A stretch of 28,745 nt of DNA from Bacteroidota bacterium (GTDB lineage: Bacteria; Bacteroidota; Bacteroidia; Bacteroidales; VadinHA17): the NCBI GenBank assembly GCA_012838685.1, contig DUOU01000063.1, forward strand, positions 1 to 28,745, in the 5' to 3' direction. The position numbers and the translations under genes were made by a program. The number at the start of each line of letters is the position of its first letter. Position 1 is the stretch's first letter. Shown piece after piece: positions 16,295-23,793 of the stretch. The notes under the pieces were generated by a model that saw nothing but the letters and a program-made list of their open reading frames with translations, searched no databases and had not been told where the DNA came from.

Positions 16295-16321
16295 AAAACC
16301 CGCCACACAGGTGGCGGGTTT
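16295..16321 (-). terminator. Intrinsic terminator between the sugar porter and glucokinase genes
   Basis: An 11-base perfect stem, AAACCCGCCAC (16296-16306) with GTGGCGGGTTT (16311-16321), has a 4-base loop. On the minus strand it is followed by TTTT-GC-TTT, and it lies 11 bases after the porter stop. It may only partly stop transcription, letting the porter be made in excess of the kinase. A smaller hairpin, CAGGGG/CCCCTG (16258-16272), follows in the same gap. Confidence 0.85.
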
Positions 16322-16332
16322 ACTTATTTATA

Positions 16333-17604
16333 TTATTCGGTAACAATATCTTTATTAACGTTCTTTGATCCAACAAGAGCGTAGAACAAAATGTAAGCGA
16401 ATCCGGCAACTACTAACCAATAGCTTGGCATATATCCGGCTACATCAGCGATCCAACCCTGGATAGCGGGAAGAATACCGCCACCGCAAACCATTACCAT
16501 GAAGATACCTGATGCGGCAGCTGTGTATTTACCGAGACCTTCAACGGAAAGGTTGAAAATTCCGCCCCACATGACAGAGGTGCAAAGACCGCAAAGAGCA
16601 AGGAACATAACACCAATTGGAACCTGTGCCAGACCGAAAGAGATATCTGACTGGAAGACGGGCATTTTGACCATAATCGATTCCGGACTCAGGATAGCCA
16701 AAAGAACGAATATTATAGCAACAGAGGCAACTGTGGTAACCATTGCTTTACTTGAAACCTTGGCGCCAATAACCCCGCCAATAAGACGGCCACAAAGCAT
16801 CAGGAACCAGTATGTACCAACAATAGTGCCGGCAACCGCCGGGTCAATGAGCAGTTGTTGTGTCATATAGAGGTTGCCGATATTTGGTATACCAACTTCA
16901 CAACCCACATAAATAAATATCGCTATAATACCCAGAACGAAATGCCTGAAAGACATCGCACTGTGAGGATCGTCAGTTTTCTTGGCTCCAGCAGCTTCGA
17001 TATGAGGTTCGGGAATCTCGAAGGTAATCAAAATCAGGAAAGCCAAAGCAAAAATTGCCATTGCTATGAAAAGGGCGGGATTAGCGCTGGCGATCGTTCT
17101 GTTTTCAACAACGGTACCCATGAGATAACCAACGAGCACAGGTGCCAGGGTAGCGCCAATTGAGTTGATGGCTCCACCAAACTGTAGCAACTGGTTTCCT
17201 TTTTTTCCACTGCCACCCAATGTATTAAGCATAGGATTCACAACCGTGTTCAACAAACACATTGAAAAACCGGAAACAAACGCACCGAGGAGATAAACCC
17301 CGAAACTTTCAGCTACACCTGAAAGAAAGGTGATACCTACACCAACAAAGCCAATCGTTACAGCAACGAGAGCTGTCTTTTTATAACCAATTTTTGTAAG
17401 CATTATACCGGCGGGAATACCCATACAGGCATAAGCGATAAAGTTGGCAAAGTTACCCAACTGCGACAAGAAGTTACTGGCACCGAATTGGTTCTTAACG
17501 ATAACTCCCATCGGATTCTGGAACCCTGTCACAAAAGCGATCATGAAGAATAGCAAAAACATGATTGCTATTGGCAACACATAAGATTTTTTCTCTGTAC
17601 TCAT
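16333..17604 (-). CDS. Major facilitator sugar transporter, FucP/GluP-like (glucose/galactose type)
   Basis: 423 residues with about 12 hydrophobic helices. Early residues F-F-M-I-A-F-V-T-G-F-Q-N-P, the loop G-I-P-A-G-I-M-L-T-K-I-G-Y-K-K, and L-L-N-T-V-V-N-P-M-L-N-T-L-G-G with N-Q-L-L-Q-F-G-G-A-I-N-S-I-G are typical of the FHS branch (FucP, GluP, NagP). These are proton- or sodium-driven sugar symporters in the inner membrane. The adjacent ROK kinase makes glucose or galactose the likeliest substrate; the sequence alone does not separate them from N-acetylglucosamine or fucose. The gene diverges from truA, with promoter-like boxes for each in the shared 173 bases. Confidence 0.88.
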   Translation of the reverse strand: MSTEKKSYVLPIAIMFLLFFMIAFVTGFQNPMGVIVKNQFGASNFLSQLGNFANFIAYACMGIPAGIMLTKIGYKKTALVAVTIGFVGVGITFLSGVAESFGVYLLGAFVSGFSMCLLNTVVNPMLNTLGGSGKKGNQLLQFGGAINSIGATLAPVLVGYLMGTVVENRTIASANPALFIAMAIFALAFLILITFEIPEPHIEAAGAKKTDDPHSAMSFRHFVLGIIAIFIYVGCEVGIPNIGNLYMTQQLLIDPAVAGTIVGTYWFLMLCGRLIGGVIGAKVSSKAMVTTVASVAIIFVLLAILSPESIMVKMPVFQSDISFGLAQVPIGVMFLALCGLCTSVMWGGIFNLSVEGLGKYTAAASGIFMVMVCGGGILPAIQGWIADVAGYMPSYWLVVAGFAYILFYALVGSKNVNKDIVTE

Positions 17605-17637
17605 TAGATTATTGTTTTAAAGATTAGTATAAATAGT

Positions 17638-17670
17638 TTTGATATTTATCGCATTATTTTTCTACATTTA
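17638..17670 (+). promoter_or_regulatory. Possible promoter for truA
   Basis: TTTG (17638-17641) and TACATTTA (17663-17670, one mismatch to TAnnTTTG) are 21 bases apart. The start would be near 17677, about 100 bases before the truA ATG. Confidence 0.4.
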
Positions 17671-17689
17671 CTTCTGAACTAAGAGTGTG

Positions 17690-17719
17690 TAAAAATAGTT
17701 GATTGATTCGATTTTCAAA
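17690..17719 (-). promoter_or_regulatory. Possible promoter for the sugar porter gene
   Basis: On the minus strand TTTG (complement of 17716-17719) and TATTTTTA (complement of 17690-17697, one mismatch) are 18 bases apart, one shorter than usual. It would give a leader of about 80 bases. Confidence 0.35.
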
Positions 17720-17777
17720 ATGATTTGGGAAAATATTAAGACAATTATCCAATAATTCGTCAAATCAAAAAGGTTAA

Positions 17778-18575
17778 ATGGTTACCAGATATTTTATATA
17801 TATGTCATTTAAAGGGACCGCCTATCATGGATGGCAATTCCAGCCGAACGCTATATCTGTTCAGCAGGTGGTCGAAAACGCTTTAAGTACAATTTTGAAC
17901 GATAAAATATCGGTTACCGGAGCCGGAAGAACAGACGCCGGAGTACACGCCTCTTTTTATTGCGCCCATTTCGACTCCTCCCGAAACGATCTGAGCGAAA
18001 ACATTCTTTTCCTTGGCAAATTGAACGGTTTTCTGCCATCTGACATCTCTATATATTCAATTTGCGAGGTAGACAAGGAGATGCACGCCCGTTTCAGCGC
18101 TATATCCAGGACTTACAAATATTATATAGCATTAAGAAAATCGCCTTTCCAAACCGATTTCTCCTGGTACCTCCGCGGGAATTTTGACATAACAGCCATG
18201 AACGAGGCTTGCGCGATCCTGAAAGAGCAAAAGGATTTTACAAGTTTCAGCAAGTTGCATACCGATGTGAAGACAAACAACTGTAACGTAATGGAGGCCT
18301 TCTGGAGCGATTACGGGTCAAATCTTATTTTTACCATCAAAGCCGACAGGTTCCTGAGAGACATGGTAAGGGCGATAGTCGGCACCATGGTTGACATAGG
18401 TTCAGGAAAAACATCTCTTGATGAATTCAAAGCAATTATTGAGGCAAAGAACAGATGTGAAGCGGGACAGTCCGTACCGGCAAAAGGTCTGTTTTTAGTG
18501 GATATTGATTACGGTATGGCTAAAGAGTGTATGGCCCGTTCCAATAGTTCCATGCCTGTTCCGCCTGTAATCTGA
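17778..18575 (+). CDS. truA: tRNA pseudouridine synthase A
   Basis: 265 residues. Y-F-I-Y-M-S-F-K-G-T-A-Y-H-G-W-Q-F-Q-P-N is the family start, and G-A-G-R-T-D-A-G-V-H-A contains the catalytic Asp. Later come K-Y-Y-I-A-L, D-F-T-S-F-S-K and F-L-R-D-M-V-R-A-I-V-G-T-M, all expected. It makes pseudouridine at positions 38-40 of the tRNA anticodon arm. The fold normally ends near L-F-L-V-D-I-D-Y; about 20 extra residues follow, and these are the part that overlaps aroE on the other strand by 56 bases. It is the only + strand gene between 5.2 and 21.8 kb. Confidence 0.95.
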   Translation: MVTRYFIYMSFKGTAYHGWQFQPNAISVQQVVENALSTILNDKISVTGAGRTDAGVHASFYCAHFDSSRNDLSENILFLGKLNGFLPSDISIYSICEVDKEMHARFSAISRTYKYYIALRKSPFQTDFSWYLRGNFDITAMNEACAILKEQKDFTSFSKLHTDVKTNNCNVMEAFWSDYGSNLIFTIKADRFLRDMVRAIVGTMVDIGSGKTSLDEFKAIIEAKNRCEAGQSVPAKGLFLVDIDYGMAKECMARSNSSMPVPPVI

Positions 18576-19275
18576 ACATTGTGATTCCGGGGATTGTCGC
18601 GCATCCCCTTTTCTCTCCCTCTCCCAGGAAAGCGGTTACCTCTGGATTGTACACCACATCGAAAAGAATGTGGCCGGAGTTGAGATGGTCATAATCCAAC
18701 GGTGGCTTGGTGTCTACCTCAGGATACATCCCCAAGGGGGTAGTGTTTACAATAAGATCAGCGCCTCTGATTATATCCCCGGTGAGCTGCTCATACTTCA
18801 ATCTGTTCTCCCCACCCTCCCTGGAGACCAATCTAAAGTCTATTCCAAATTTCTTCAAGGTAAAGGCCACAGCCCTGGAAGCACCTCCGGTACCAAGTAT
18901 CAAAGCGTTTTTGATTTGGCGATCCAGATAGGGTTTTAGCGACCCCTCAACGCCCGCGATATCGCTGTTATAACCGATAACCATCCTTTTATTGCCTTCC
19001 CTCACTATCCTCAGGACATTTACCGCCCCGATTTCACGAGCCGACTCATGAACCATATCAACATATTTCAACACCTCTCTCTTGTATGGTATCGTGACAT
19101 TCAACCCAATCAGTTCGTTATCAGAATCCAACAGTTTCGGCAGATTGTCGATAGTTTCAATAGGATACAACAGATACTCACAACCGACAATATTTTCCCT
19201 ATCAAATTTGGAAGCAAAATATTCAGCCGAAAATGAGTGTCCGAGCGGATAACCGATCAGTCCGAATTTCCTCAT
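18520..19275 (-). CDS. aroE: Shikimate dehydrogenase
   Basis: 251 residues. G-Y-P-L-G-H-S-F-S-A (shikimate-binding serines), N-V-T-I-P-Y-K (catalytic Lys), G-Y-N-S-D (catalytic Asp, with Ser in place of the common Thr), the NADP loop G-T-G-G-A-S-R-A and N-T-T-P-L-G-M-Y-P are all present. It reduces 3-dehydroshikimate to shikimate with NADPH in aromatic amino acid synthesis. It is the third gene of a tight operon (TPR protein, ComA-like enzyme, aroE), 12 bases after the second. Its conserved C-terminal helix (F-R-L-Q-A-E-Q-A-W) is encoded in the overlap with truA. Confidence 0.95.
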   Translation of the reverse strand: MRKFGLIGYPLGHSFSAEYFASKFDRENIVGCEYLLYPIETIDNLPKLLDSDNELIGLNVTIPYKREVLKYVDMVHESAREIGAVNVLRIVREGNKRMVIGYNSDIAGVEGSLKPYLDRQIKNALILGTGGASRAVAFTLKKFGIDFRLVSREGGENRLKYEQLTGDIIRGADLIVNTTPLGMYPEVDTKPPLDYDHLNSGHILFDVVYNPEVTAFLGEGEKRGCATIPGITMFRLQAEQAWNYWNGPYTL

Positions 19276-19287
19276 TTACAAAACCCT

Positions 19288-20073
19288 CTATTGTTTCAGA
19301 TTGTCCGGGAGAAACTGGAAAAAGGTATCTCCCCTGAGGCCAAGCCGCAAGGTTTCCAAGGGTATAACCTCATTTGGAGGTATATTGCCAAGGTTCACGT
19401 TGGCCCCAAACTGTTTTATCAACCAAACCTGTTGTGATTTTATGGGAGCTTCCCAAATAACGTTATCAATTGAAACGTTCGTGGCAATAGCCTTTATTAT
19501 CTCAATGTTCACCGATCCGTCATCATTGTATATACCGATGGTACCCGCCTCCCTTGCTTCCGCTATTACCTTGGAAGAGCCCGCCTCCAGCTCCAACTGC
19601 ATCTGTCTCACCCATTCATCGGGAGAATAGACAACTGTTTTCTTTTTGGAACCGACCTCGGATATCACTGTTCCCCTTTTGGCCAGTAGTGAAATATATT
19701 CAAGCTTTTTTGAATGGTCAAAGTCATATGAACCATCGGAAATCTCGACCAGATCCACCTCATACTTGTCAATAAGCCCCACAAATTCATCGAACATCCC
19801 CCTGATAAGAAATATTTCGAAAAGTGTTCCACCAAAGTAGGGACGCAAACCGGCCTCTTTATAAATTCTAATTTTTTTGTCGAAATCGGGTGTAATAATG
19901 GCTGTTCCGAATCCAAGCTTAACATAGTCGGTATAATCCCCGCATACCGATACGAAATCTTCGGCTTCACGAAGGCTTAAACCTTTGTCCATCACCATTG
20001 TCAGCCCTTTTATGCGCGGCTTTGCCGGTCGTTCGGGTATATAAGGAAGGTTGTTCACAACTGTTTTCATCAT
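19288..20073 (-). CDS. Phosphosulfolactate synthase-like (ComA family) protein
   Basis: 261 residues. It starts at ATG-ATG overlapping the stop of the TPR gene (ATGATGA), a sign of coupled translation. K-G-L-T-M-V-M-D-K-G, D-Y-V-K-L-G-F-G-T, P-Y-F-G-G-T-L-F-E, V-E-I-S-D-G and I-S-E-V-G-S-K are the strand-end motifs of the (2R)-phospho-3-sulfolactate synthase family, a TIM-barrel enzyme. In methanogens ComA adds sulfite to phosphoenolpyruvate on the way to coenzyme M; homologues also occur in bacteria that do not make coenzyme M. In this phylum the product could feed cysteate and sulfonolipids, but nothing here proves it. No phosphatase (ComB), dehydrogenase (ComC) or cysteate gene is nearby. 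Confidence 0.85.
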   Translation of the reverse strand: MMKTVVNNLPYIPERPAKPRIKGLTMVMDKGLSLREAEDFVSVCGDYTDYVKLGFGTAIITPDFDKKIRIYKEAGLRPYFGGTLFEIFLIRGMFDEFVGLIDKYEVDLVEISDGSYDFDHSKKLEYISLLAKRGTVISEVGSKKKTVVYSPDEWVRQMQLELEAGSSKVIAEAREAGTIGIYNDDGSVNIEIIKAIATNVSIDNVIWEAPIKSQQVWLIKQFGANVNLGNIPPNEVIPLETLRLGLRGDTFFQFLPDNLKQ

Positions 20074-21479
20074 CTATTCCTCTTTATGAAACCAAGTACC
20101 TTTTGAGATGTTTTTTCGGGCATAAAAAACGATTCGAACTCGGAAAAGCTCTCTTTATCAATTTCAAACCCATGGGCCAGATACTTGATGGCCATATCTA
20201 TATTTCCCTTATTATTGTAAAATGAGGCAAGGAGATAGTTTATTCCGGGAATATCCCCCGTAACTTTGATTGCCTTGCGCAGATAAGGAATAGCCCTATC
20301 AACCATCCCTTCTTCCAAAATTATCTGGCCGAAATCTGACCAAACAGCCTCAAAATAGGAATCGAGTTTCAAAGCCTCGCGATAGCACTTTAGAGCTGAC
20401 TTGACCTCTCTCTTCTTATAGTGCAACTTCCCCAACGCGAACCAGTAATCGGGATTCTCGTTATCATTCCTGACCGCGGCCTCAAGATAATTCATGCTCT
20501 CTTCCAGACGGCCGCTCTCCATCTCTATCATTCCCAACCCATACCAGGGTTCGGCATATTCCGGCGCCAACTCTATTGCCCCCAAAAAATATTTTCTCGC
20601 CAAAACCATATCCCCCTTTTTTTCGTAACACTCCGCGAGATAGGTCATTGCTTCAAAACTTTCGGGCTCATTTTCAAGATATTCAAGATAAGATTCTATG
20701 GCTTCATCATATTTATCAAGATACCATAGAATATTGGCCTTATTGAAAACGGCAAAACTATTCTGGGCATTGATAGCTATCGCGAAATCGTATGCCTCTA
20801 TCGCCTCTTCATAGCGTCCCTCCTTGTTGTAGATTATTCCCAGATTGTACCACGCACTGTCAGAAAATGGTTCCTCTTCAAGATAGAGCAGATAATTTTT
20901 AATGCTGTTCTCAAAGTACTCTATCTTCTCGTAAGCATAGGCCAGATCATAGATATGGGCCTTAAAGAAGGGCTCTTTCCCTATCAAGCGCGACAGGTAG
21001 GGGATCGACTCACCGTAAAAATTCAGATTTTGAAGTACAGATACTATGGTAAAAAGCAGGTCACCCTCCTCATCCGGCTCCAATTCCAGGGCATAATCAA
21101 ACATTTTCTTGGCCGCGGCGATATCGCCCAGAATGCCCAACGCGGTTCCTTTGGCGACATATATCTCTTCATTTCCCGGTTCAACACCCTCCAACCACTT
21201 CAAGATTTTCAGAGCCTCTACCGCCCTGCCCCTGTCGAGGAAAACTTTAGCTTTTCTCAACTGTATGGAGATAGAGTTTGGATGTTGCTCGGAAGCCAGA
21301 CTAGCGGCTTCAAAAGCTTTTGAGGAGTAATTGTTCTCTATATAATAATCTATTATGGACTCGAACTCGACAACATCAAAAAAACAATTCTTATTGTTTT
21401 TTTTCATCATCTCAAACTTCTGAACGGCCTCCATTGCCTCGTCGTCAAAAGAGTAATCATATCTCTCTTCTTCCATCAT
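20070..21479 (-). CDS. Tetratricopeptide repeat protein
   Basis: 469 residues, almost all TPR: about ten to eleven repeats from residue 35 on, for example W-Y-N-L-G-I-I-Y-N-K-E-G-R-Y-E-E-A-I-E-A-Y and W-Y-G-L-G-M-I-E-M-E-S-G-R-L-E-E-S. There is no signal peptide and no membrane helix, so it is a cytoplasmic scaffold. The first ~35 residues are acidic. The start is one of two adjacent ATGs (21479, 21476). It overlaps the ComA-like gene by four bases, so the two proteins are probably made together; a shared complex is an inference. TPR proteins do not show their partner in the sequence. Confidence 0.9.
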   Translation of the reverse strand: MMEEERYDYSFDDEAMEAVQKFEMMKKNNKNCFFDVVEFESIIDYYIENNYSSKAFEAASLASEQHPNSISIQLRKAKVFLDRGRAVEALKILKWLEGVEPGNEEIYVAKGTALGILGDIAAAKKMFDYALELEPDEEGDLLFTIVSVLQNLNFYGESIPYLSRLIGKEPFFKAHIYDLAYAYEKIEYFENSIKNYLLYLEEEPFSDSAWYNLGIIYNKEGRYEEAIEAYDFAIAINAQNSFAVFNKANILWYLDKYDEAIESYLEYLENEPESFEAMTYLAECYEKKGDMVLARKYFLGAIELAPEYAEPWYGLGMIEMESGRLEESMNYLEAAVRNDNENPDYWFALGKLHYKKREVKSALKCYREALKLDSYFEAVWSDFGQIILEEGMVDRAIPYLRKAIKVTGDIPGINYLLASFYNNKGNIDMAIKYLAHGFEIDKESFSEFESFFMPEKTSQKVLGFIKRNR

Positions 21480-21498
21480 ATCTCTTGCAATATCATCA

Positions 21499-21530
21499 CA
21501 AAAGTAACACTTATTTTAATCTTATGTAAC
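21499..21530 (-). promoter_or_regulatory. Possible promoter for the TPR-comA-aroE operon
   Basis: A TACTTTTG box on the minus strand (21499-21506) equals the -7 box seen before the DUF349 gene. Twenty bases upstream is GTTA (21527-21530), a weak -33 box. The leader would be only about 12 bases. Confidence 0.4.
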
Positions 21531-21609
21531 TAAGGCCATTGACATTTATCAACAATCTTCTACGGTTTACAAACTTTATTGGATTGAGGTAAATTTTAAA
21601 ATTGTATCC

Positions 21610-21740
21610 CAACGCAACCTTTACAGGCCTATTTTCATCTACTGAGTAAATGGGAAAATAAAAACCAACTAACCAATTATTTTACCCAAAATTAACCTAA
21701 ATTCTACCTCGGAGACCGGATTTTTATCCGGTCTCTTTTT
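21610..21740 (+). ncRNA. Candidate small RNA ending at an orphan terminator
   Basis: A possible promoter, TTTA-N20-TAAATTTT (about 21576-21607, one mismatch in each box), would start an RNA near 21610. It would contain a hairpin TATTTTCAT/ATGGGAAAATA (21630-21660, two-base bulge) and end at the strong terminator. No ribosome site with a reading frame of note lies inside. Boundaries are estimates; I do not recognise the family. Confidence 0.3.
21712..21740 (+). terminator. Strong intrinsic terminator on the + strand with no gene upstream
   Basis: GAGACCGGA (21712-21720) pairs perfectly with TCCGGTCTC (21727-21735) around TTTTTA, followed by five T. The nearest upstream + strand gene, truA, ends about 3.1 kb earlier with two minus-strand operon genes in between. 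It may end a small RNA or insulate the PD40 gene from readthrough. Confidence 0.85.
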
Positions 21741-21770
21741 ATTTCCCCAACTGGAAATAACATATATTTG
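21738..21770 (+). promoter_or_regulatory. Probable promoter for the PD40 lipoprotein gene, with a doubled -7 box
   Basis: TATATTTG at 21763-21770 is a perfect TAnnTTTG box, with TTTA (21738-21741) 21 bases upstream. An identical TATATTTG follows at 21774-21781, 11 bases on. The leader would be about 25 bases. Confidence 0.45.
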
Positions 21771-21801
21771 GCATATATTTGCACAGAAAACTCCAAATTT
21801 G

Positions 21802-22818
21802 ATGAAAAGAGTATTGAATTTCGTCTCCCCGGGTATAACGGTCTCAATAATGGCCGTCGTTTTTGGCGCCTTTTATGTCTCCTGTAAAAAAGTTGAAAAC
21901 CCCATCAAATATAAAAGGGGGATTTTTAATGATTCCGTTACGGTCGCCCTGGATGGCATAAACTCGGCATACGACGATTATAACATGAGTCTTTATACTT
22001 TGGAAGGCAGCGATATCCTGGTTTTCTCCAGCAACAGGAACAGTGCCGGGGGGCAGTTTGATCTGGTACAGGGGCGGTTGACCTACTGTTTTGACCAGAC
22101 AAACGGTCTATTTAACCTTGAAGCCAATATCCATAACGACCCCTTCACATCAAGTCTAATAGAAAAGGCCAACACTATGGGTGAAGATCTGGGGCCTAAC
22201 CGTTTTTTCAGTTCCGTTGATGGATATGAGTATCTCATTTTGTCATCCGAAACGGAGAATGGCGATCTGGATATGTTCTATCTCAAAAATATGCCGGCAT
22301 ATGGTACCGCGATCCCGGAGATAATCGGTCCAAATCCCGTTACCCGCCTGAACACTACCGCCAATGAAGGGTATTTTTCTTTCAACTTTGCCAGGGACAC
22401 CGCATATTTCTGCTCTGATATTGACGGCAACTTCAATATATATATGATAAAATACGATGAAAAGTCCAGCATCTCTTCGTGGCTTGAATCGGATTACGAG
22501 ACTCCTATCAAAGTTGACAGCGTGAACAGCGATTATAACGACAAAACCCCGTTTGTATATTACAGGGCAATGGTTTTTTCATCCGACAGGCCAGGAGGTA
22601 TTGGTGGATACGATCTCTACTATTCAATATTTAAAGACGGCAACTGGGGAGCGCCCATCAATTTCGGTCCCTCCGTAAACACTGAATACAACGAGTACCG
22701 GCCAATAATTGGTTTCAACTCCTCCTATACCAATAAATTCATGATATTCTCATCTGACCGTCCCGGTGGAAAGGGGGGTTACGACCTATATTTCAGGGGT
22801 GTTTCCTTTGATTATTAA
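21802..22818 (+). CDS. PD40 (WD40-like beta-propeller) lipoprotein
   Basis: 338 residues from the ATG at 21802; an in-frame TTG lies just before it. A hydrophobic stretch (about 13-28) runs into F-Y-V-S-C-K-K, a loose lipobox, so Cys29 is the likely lipid-bearing residue. The rest has several propeller blades of the PD40 type, ending twice in S-S-D-R-P-G-G-x-G-G-Y-D-L-Y. These match the blades of the PorE-like protein elsewhere in this window, but here there are no TPRs and no OmpA domain. It is probably a periplasmic or outer-membrane-bound protein. Function is unknown: such propellers may bind a partner or a glycan. It is transcribed alone, convergent with folD. Confidence 0.8.
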   Translation: MKRVLNFVSPGITVSIMAVVFGAFYVSCKKVENPIKYKRGIFNDSVTVALDGINSAYDDYNMSLYTLEGSDILVFSSNRNSAGGQFDLVQGRLTYCFDQTNGLFNLEANIHNDPFTSSLIEKANTMGEDLGPNRFFSSVDGYEYLILSSETENGDLDMFYLKNMPAYGTAIPEIIGPNPVTRLNTTANEGYFSFNFARDTAYFCSDIDGNFNIYMIKYDEKSSISSWLESDYETPIKVDSVNSDYNDKTPFVYYRAMVFSSDRPGGIGGYDLYYSIFKDGNWGAPINFGPSVNTEYNEYRPIIGFNSSYTNKFMIFSSDRPGGKGGYDLYFRGVSFDY

Positions 22819-22850
22819 CCTTTAGGTAATCTATTTACACACACATTTTA

Positions 22851-22890
22851 GCCATATGGCCCGGGTTACTTAAATACGAACCCATATTGG
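22851..22890. terminator. Possible hairpin between convergent PD40 and folD genes
   Basis: GGGTT (22863-22867) pairs with AACCC (22879-22883), and CCATAT with ATATTGG outside it through bulges. There is no proper T run on either side (only TTTT after it on the + strand), so termination is uncertain. Confidence 0.3.
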
Positions 22891-22895
22891 CCATT

Positions 22896-23777
22896 TTACC
22901 TGTTGCTGCTCTTCAGTTTCGCGGCCATCAGGGTATTTTTCAACAAAGCGACTCTTGTCATTGGCCCCACACCACCCGGTACGGGGGTAATAAATGAACA
23001 TTTAGGGGCAACATTCTCGAAATCGACGTCCCCTTTCAACCTCCATCCCCTCGGCAGATCGTCACATGACACCCTGGTTGTTCCCACATCTATCACAGCG
23101 GCGCCATGTTTTATCATATCGGCCTTCACAAAACCGGGAATACCGAGCGCGGCTATAACAATGTCGGCCTCAAGTAAAAGAGCCCCGATGTTGGGGGTAC
23201 GGCTATGGGCAACAGTTACCGTGGCGTCTATGCCTTTTCGCGACATCAGGATACTGACCGGCCGGCCCACAATATTGCTTCTCCCCACAACCACACACCT
23301 TTTTCCGGCAGTCGGGATGTTGTATCTTTTTATCAACTCTAAAATCCCGTACGGTGTGGCCGGCAGATAAGATGGCAATCCTATGGTCATCCTTCCGATA
23401 TTCACAGGATGGAACCCATCGGCATCTTTTGAGGGGTCAATAGCCTCTATTACCCTATGTTCCGAAATATGGTCGGGCAATGGCAACTGGACGATAAAAC
23501 CGTCCACATGCTCGTCGGCGTTCAACTCGGCTATCTTCCCCAGAACCTCGCTTTCAGAGATATCAGTGTCATATTTAACCAATGAAGATTCAAAACCAAC
23601 CTCCTGACAATCTTTTAGTTTATTAGCGACATATGATTGGCTTGAGGCATTATCGCCCACCAAAATCGTTACCAAGTTGGGAACTTTGCCCCCCTCCTTT
23701 TTAATTTTGGCCACCTCTTCGGAGATCTCCCTTCTAATGTCGGAAGCCACTTTCTTGCCGTCGATTAAAGTGTACAT
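22896..23777 (-). CDS. folD: Methylenetetrahydrofolate dehydrogenase / methenyltetrahydrofolate cyclohydrolase
   Basis: 293 residues. S-Y-V-A-N-K-L-K-D-C (catalytic Lys), V-Q-L-P-L-P-D-H-I, K-D-A-D-G-F-H-P-V-N, the NADP site V-V-G-R-S-N-I-V-G-R-P and the end P-V-P-G-G-V-G-P-M-T are all present. It converts 5,10-methylene-THF to 10-formyl-THF, supplying one-carbon units for purines and formyl-methionine. It is 16 bases after ffh and is the last gene of the argS-ffh-folD run. Confidence 0.97.
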   Translation of the reverse strand: MYTLIDGKKVASDIRREISEEVAKIKKEGGKVPNLVTILVGDNASSQSYVANKLKDCQEVGFESSLVKYDTDISESEVLGKIAELNADEHVDGFIVQLPLPDHISEHRVIEAIDPSKDADGFHPVNIGRMTIGLPSYLPATPYGILELIKRYNIPTAGKRCVVVGRSNIVGRPVSILMSRKGIDATVTVAHSRTPNIGALLLEADIVIAALGIPGFVKADMIKHGAAVIDVGTTRVSCDDLPRGWRLKGDVDFENVAPKCSFITPVPGGVGPMTRVALLKNTLMAAKLKSSNR

Positions 23778-23793
23778 ATCTTTTTGTTAAGAG

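Larger units (their letters stand above)
21480..21801. other. Non-coding gap with promoter boxes, a hairpin and a free-standing terminator
   Basis: About 320 bases between the divergent TPR and PD40 genes. No reading frame with gene character is seen. The left end holds the TPR-gene -7 box, the right end the PD40-gene promoter, and between them lie a hairpin (21630-21660) and a + strand terminator (21712-21740) with no gene before it. Confidence 0.6.
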
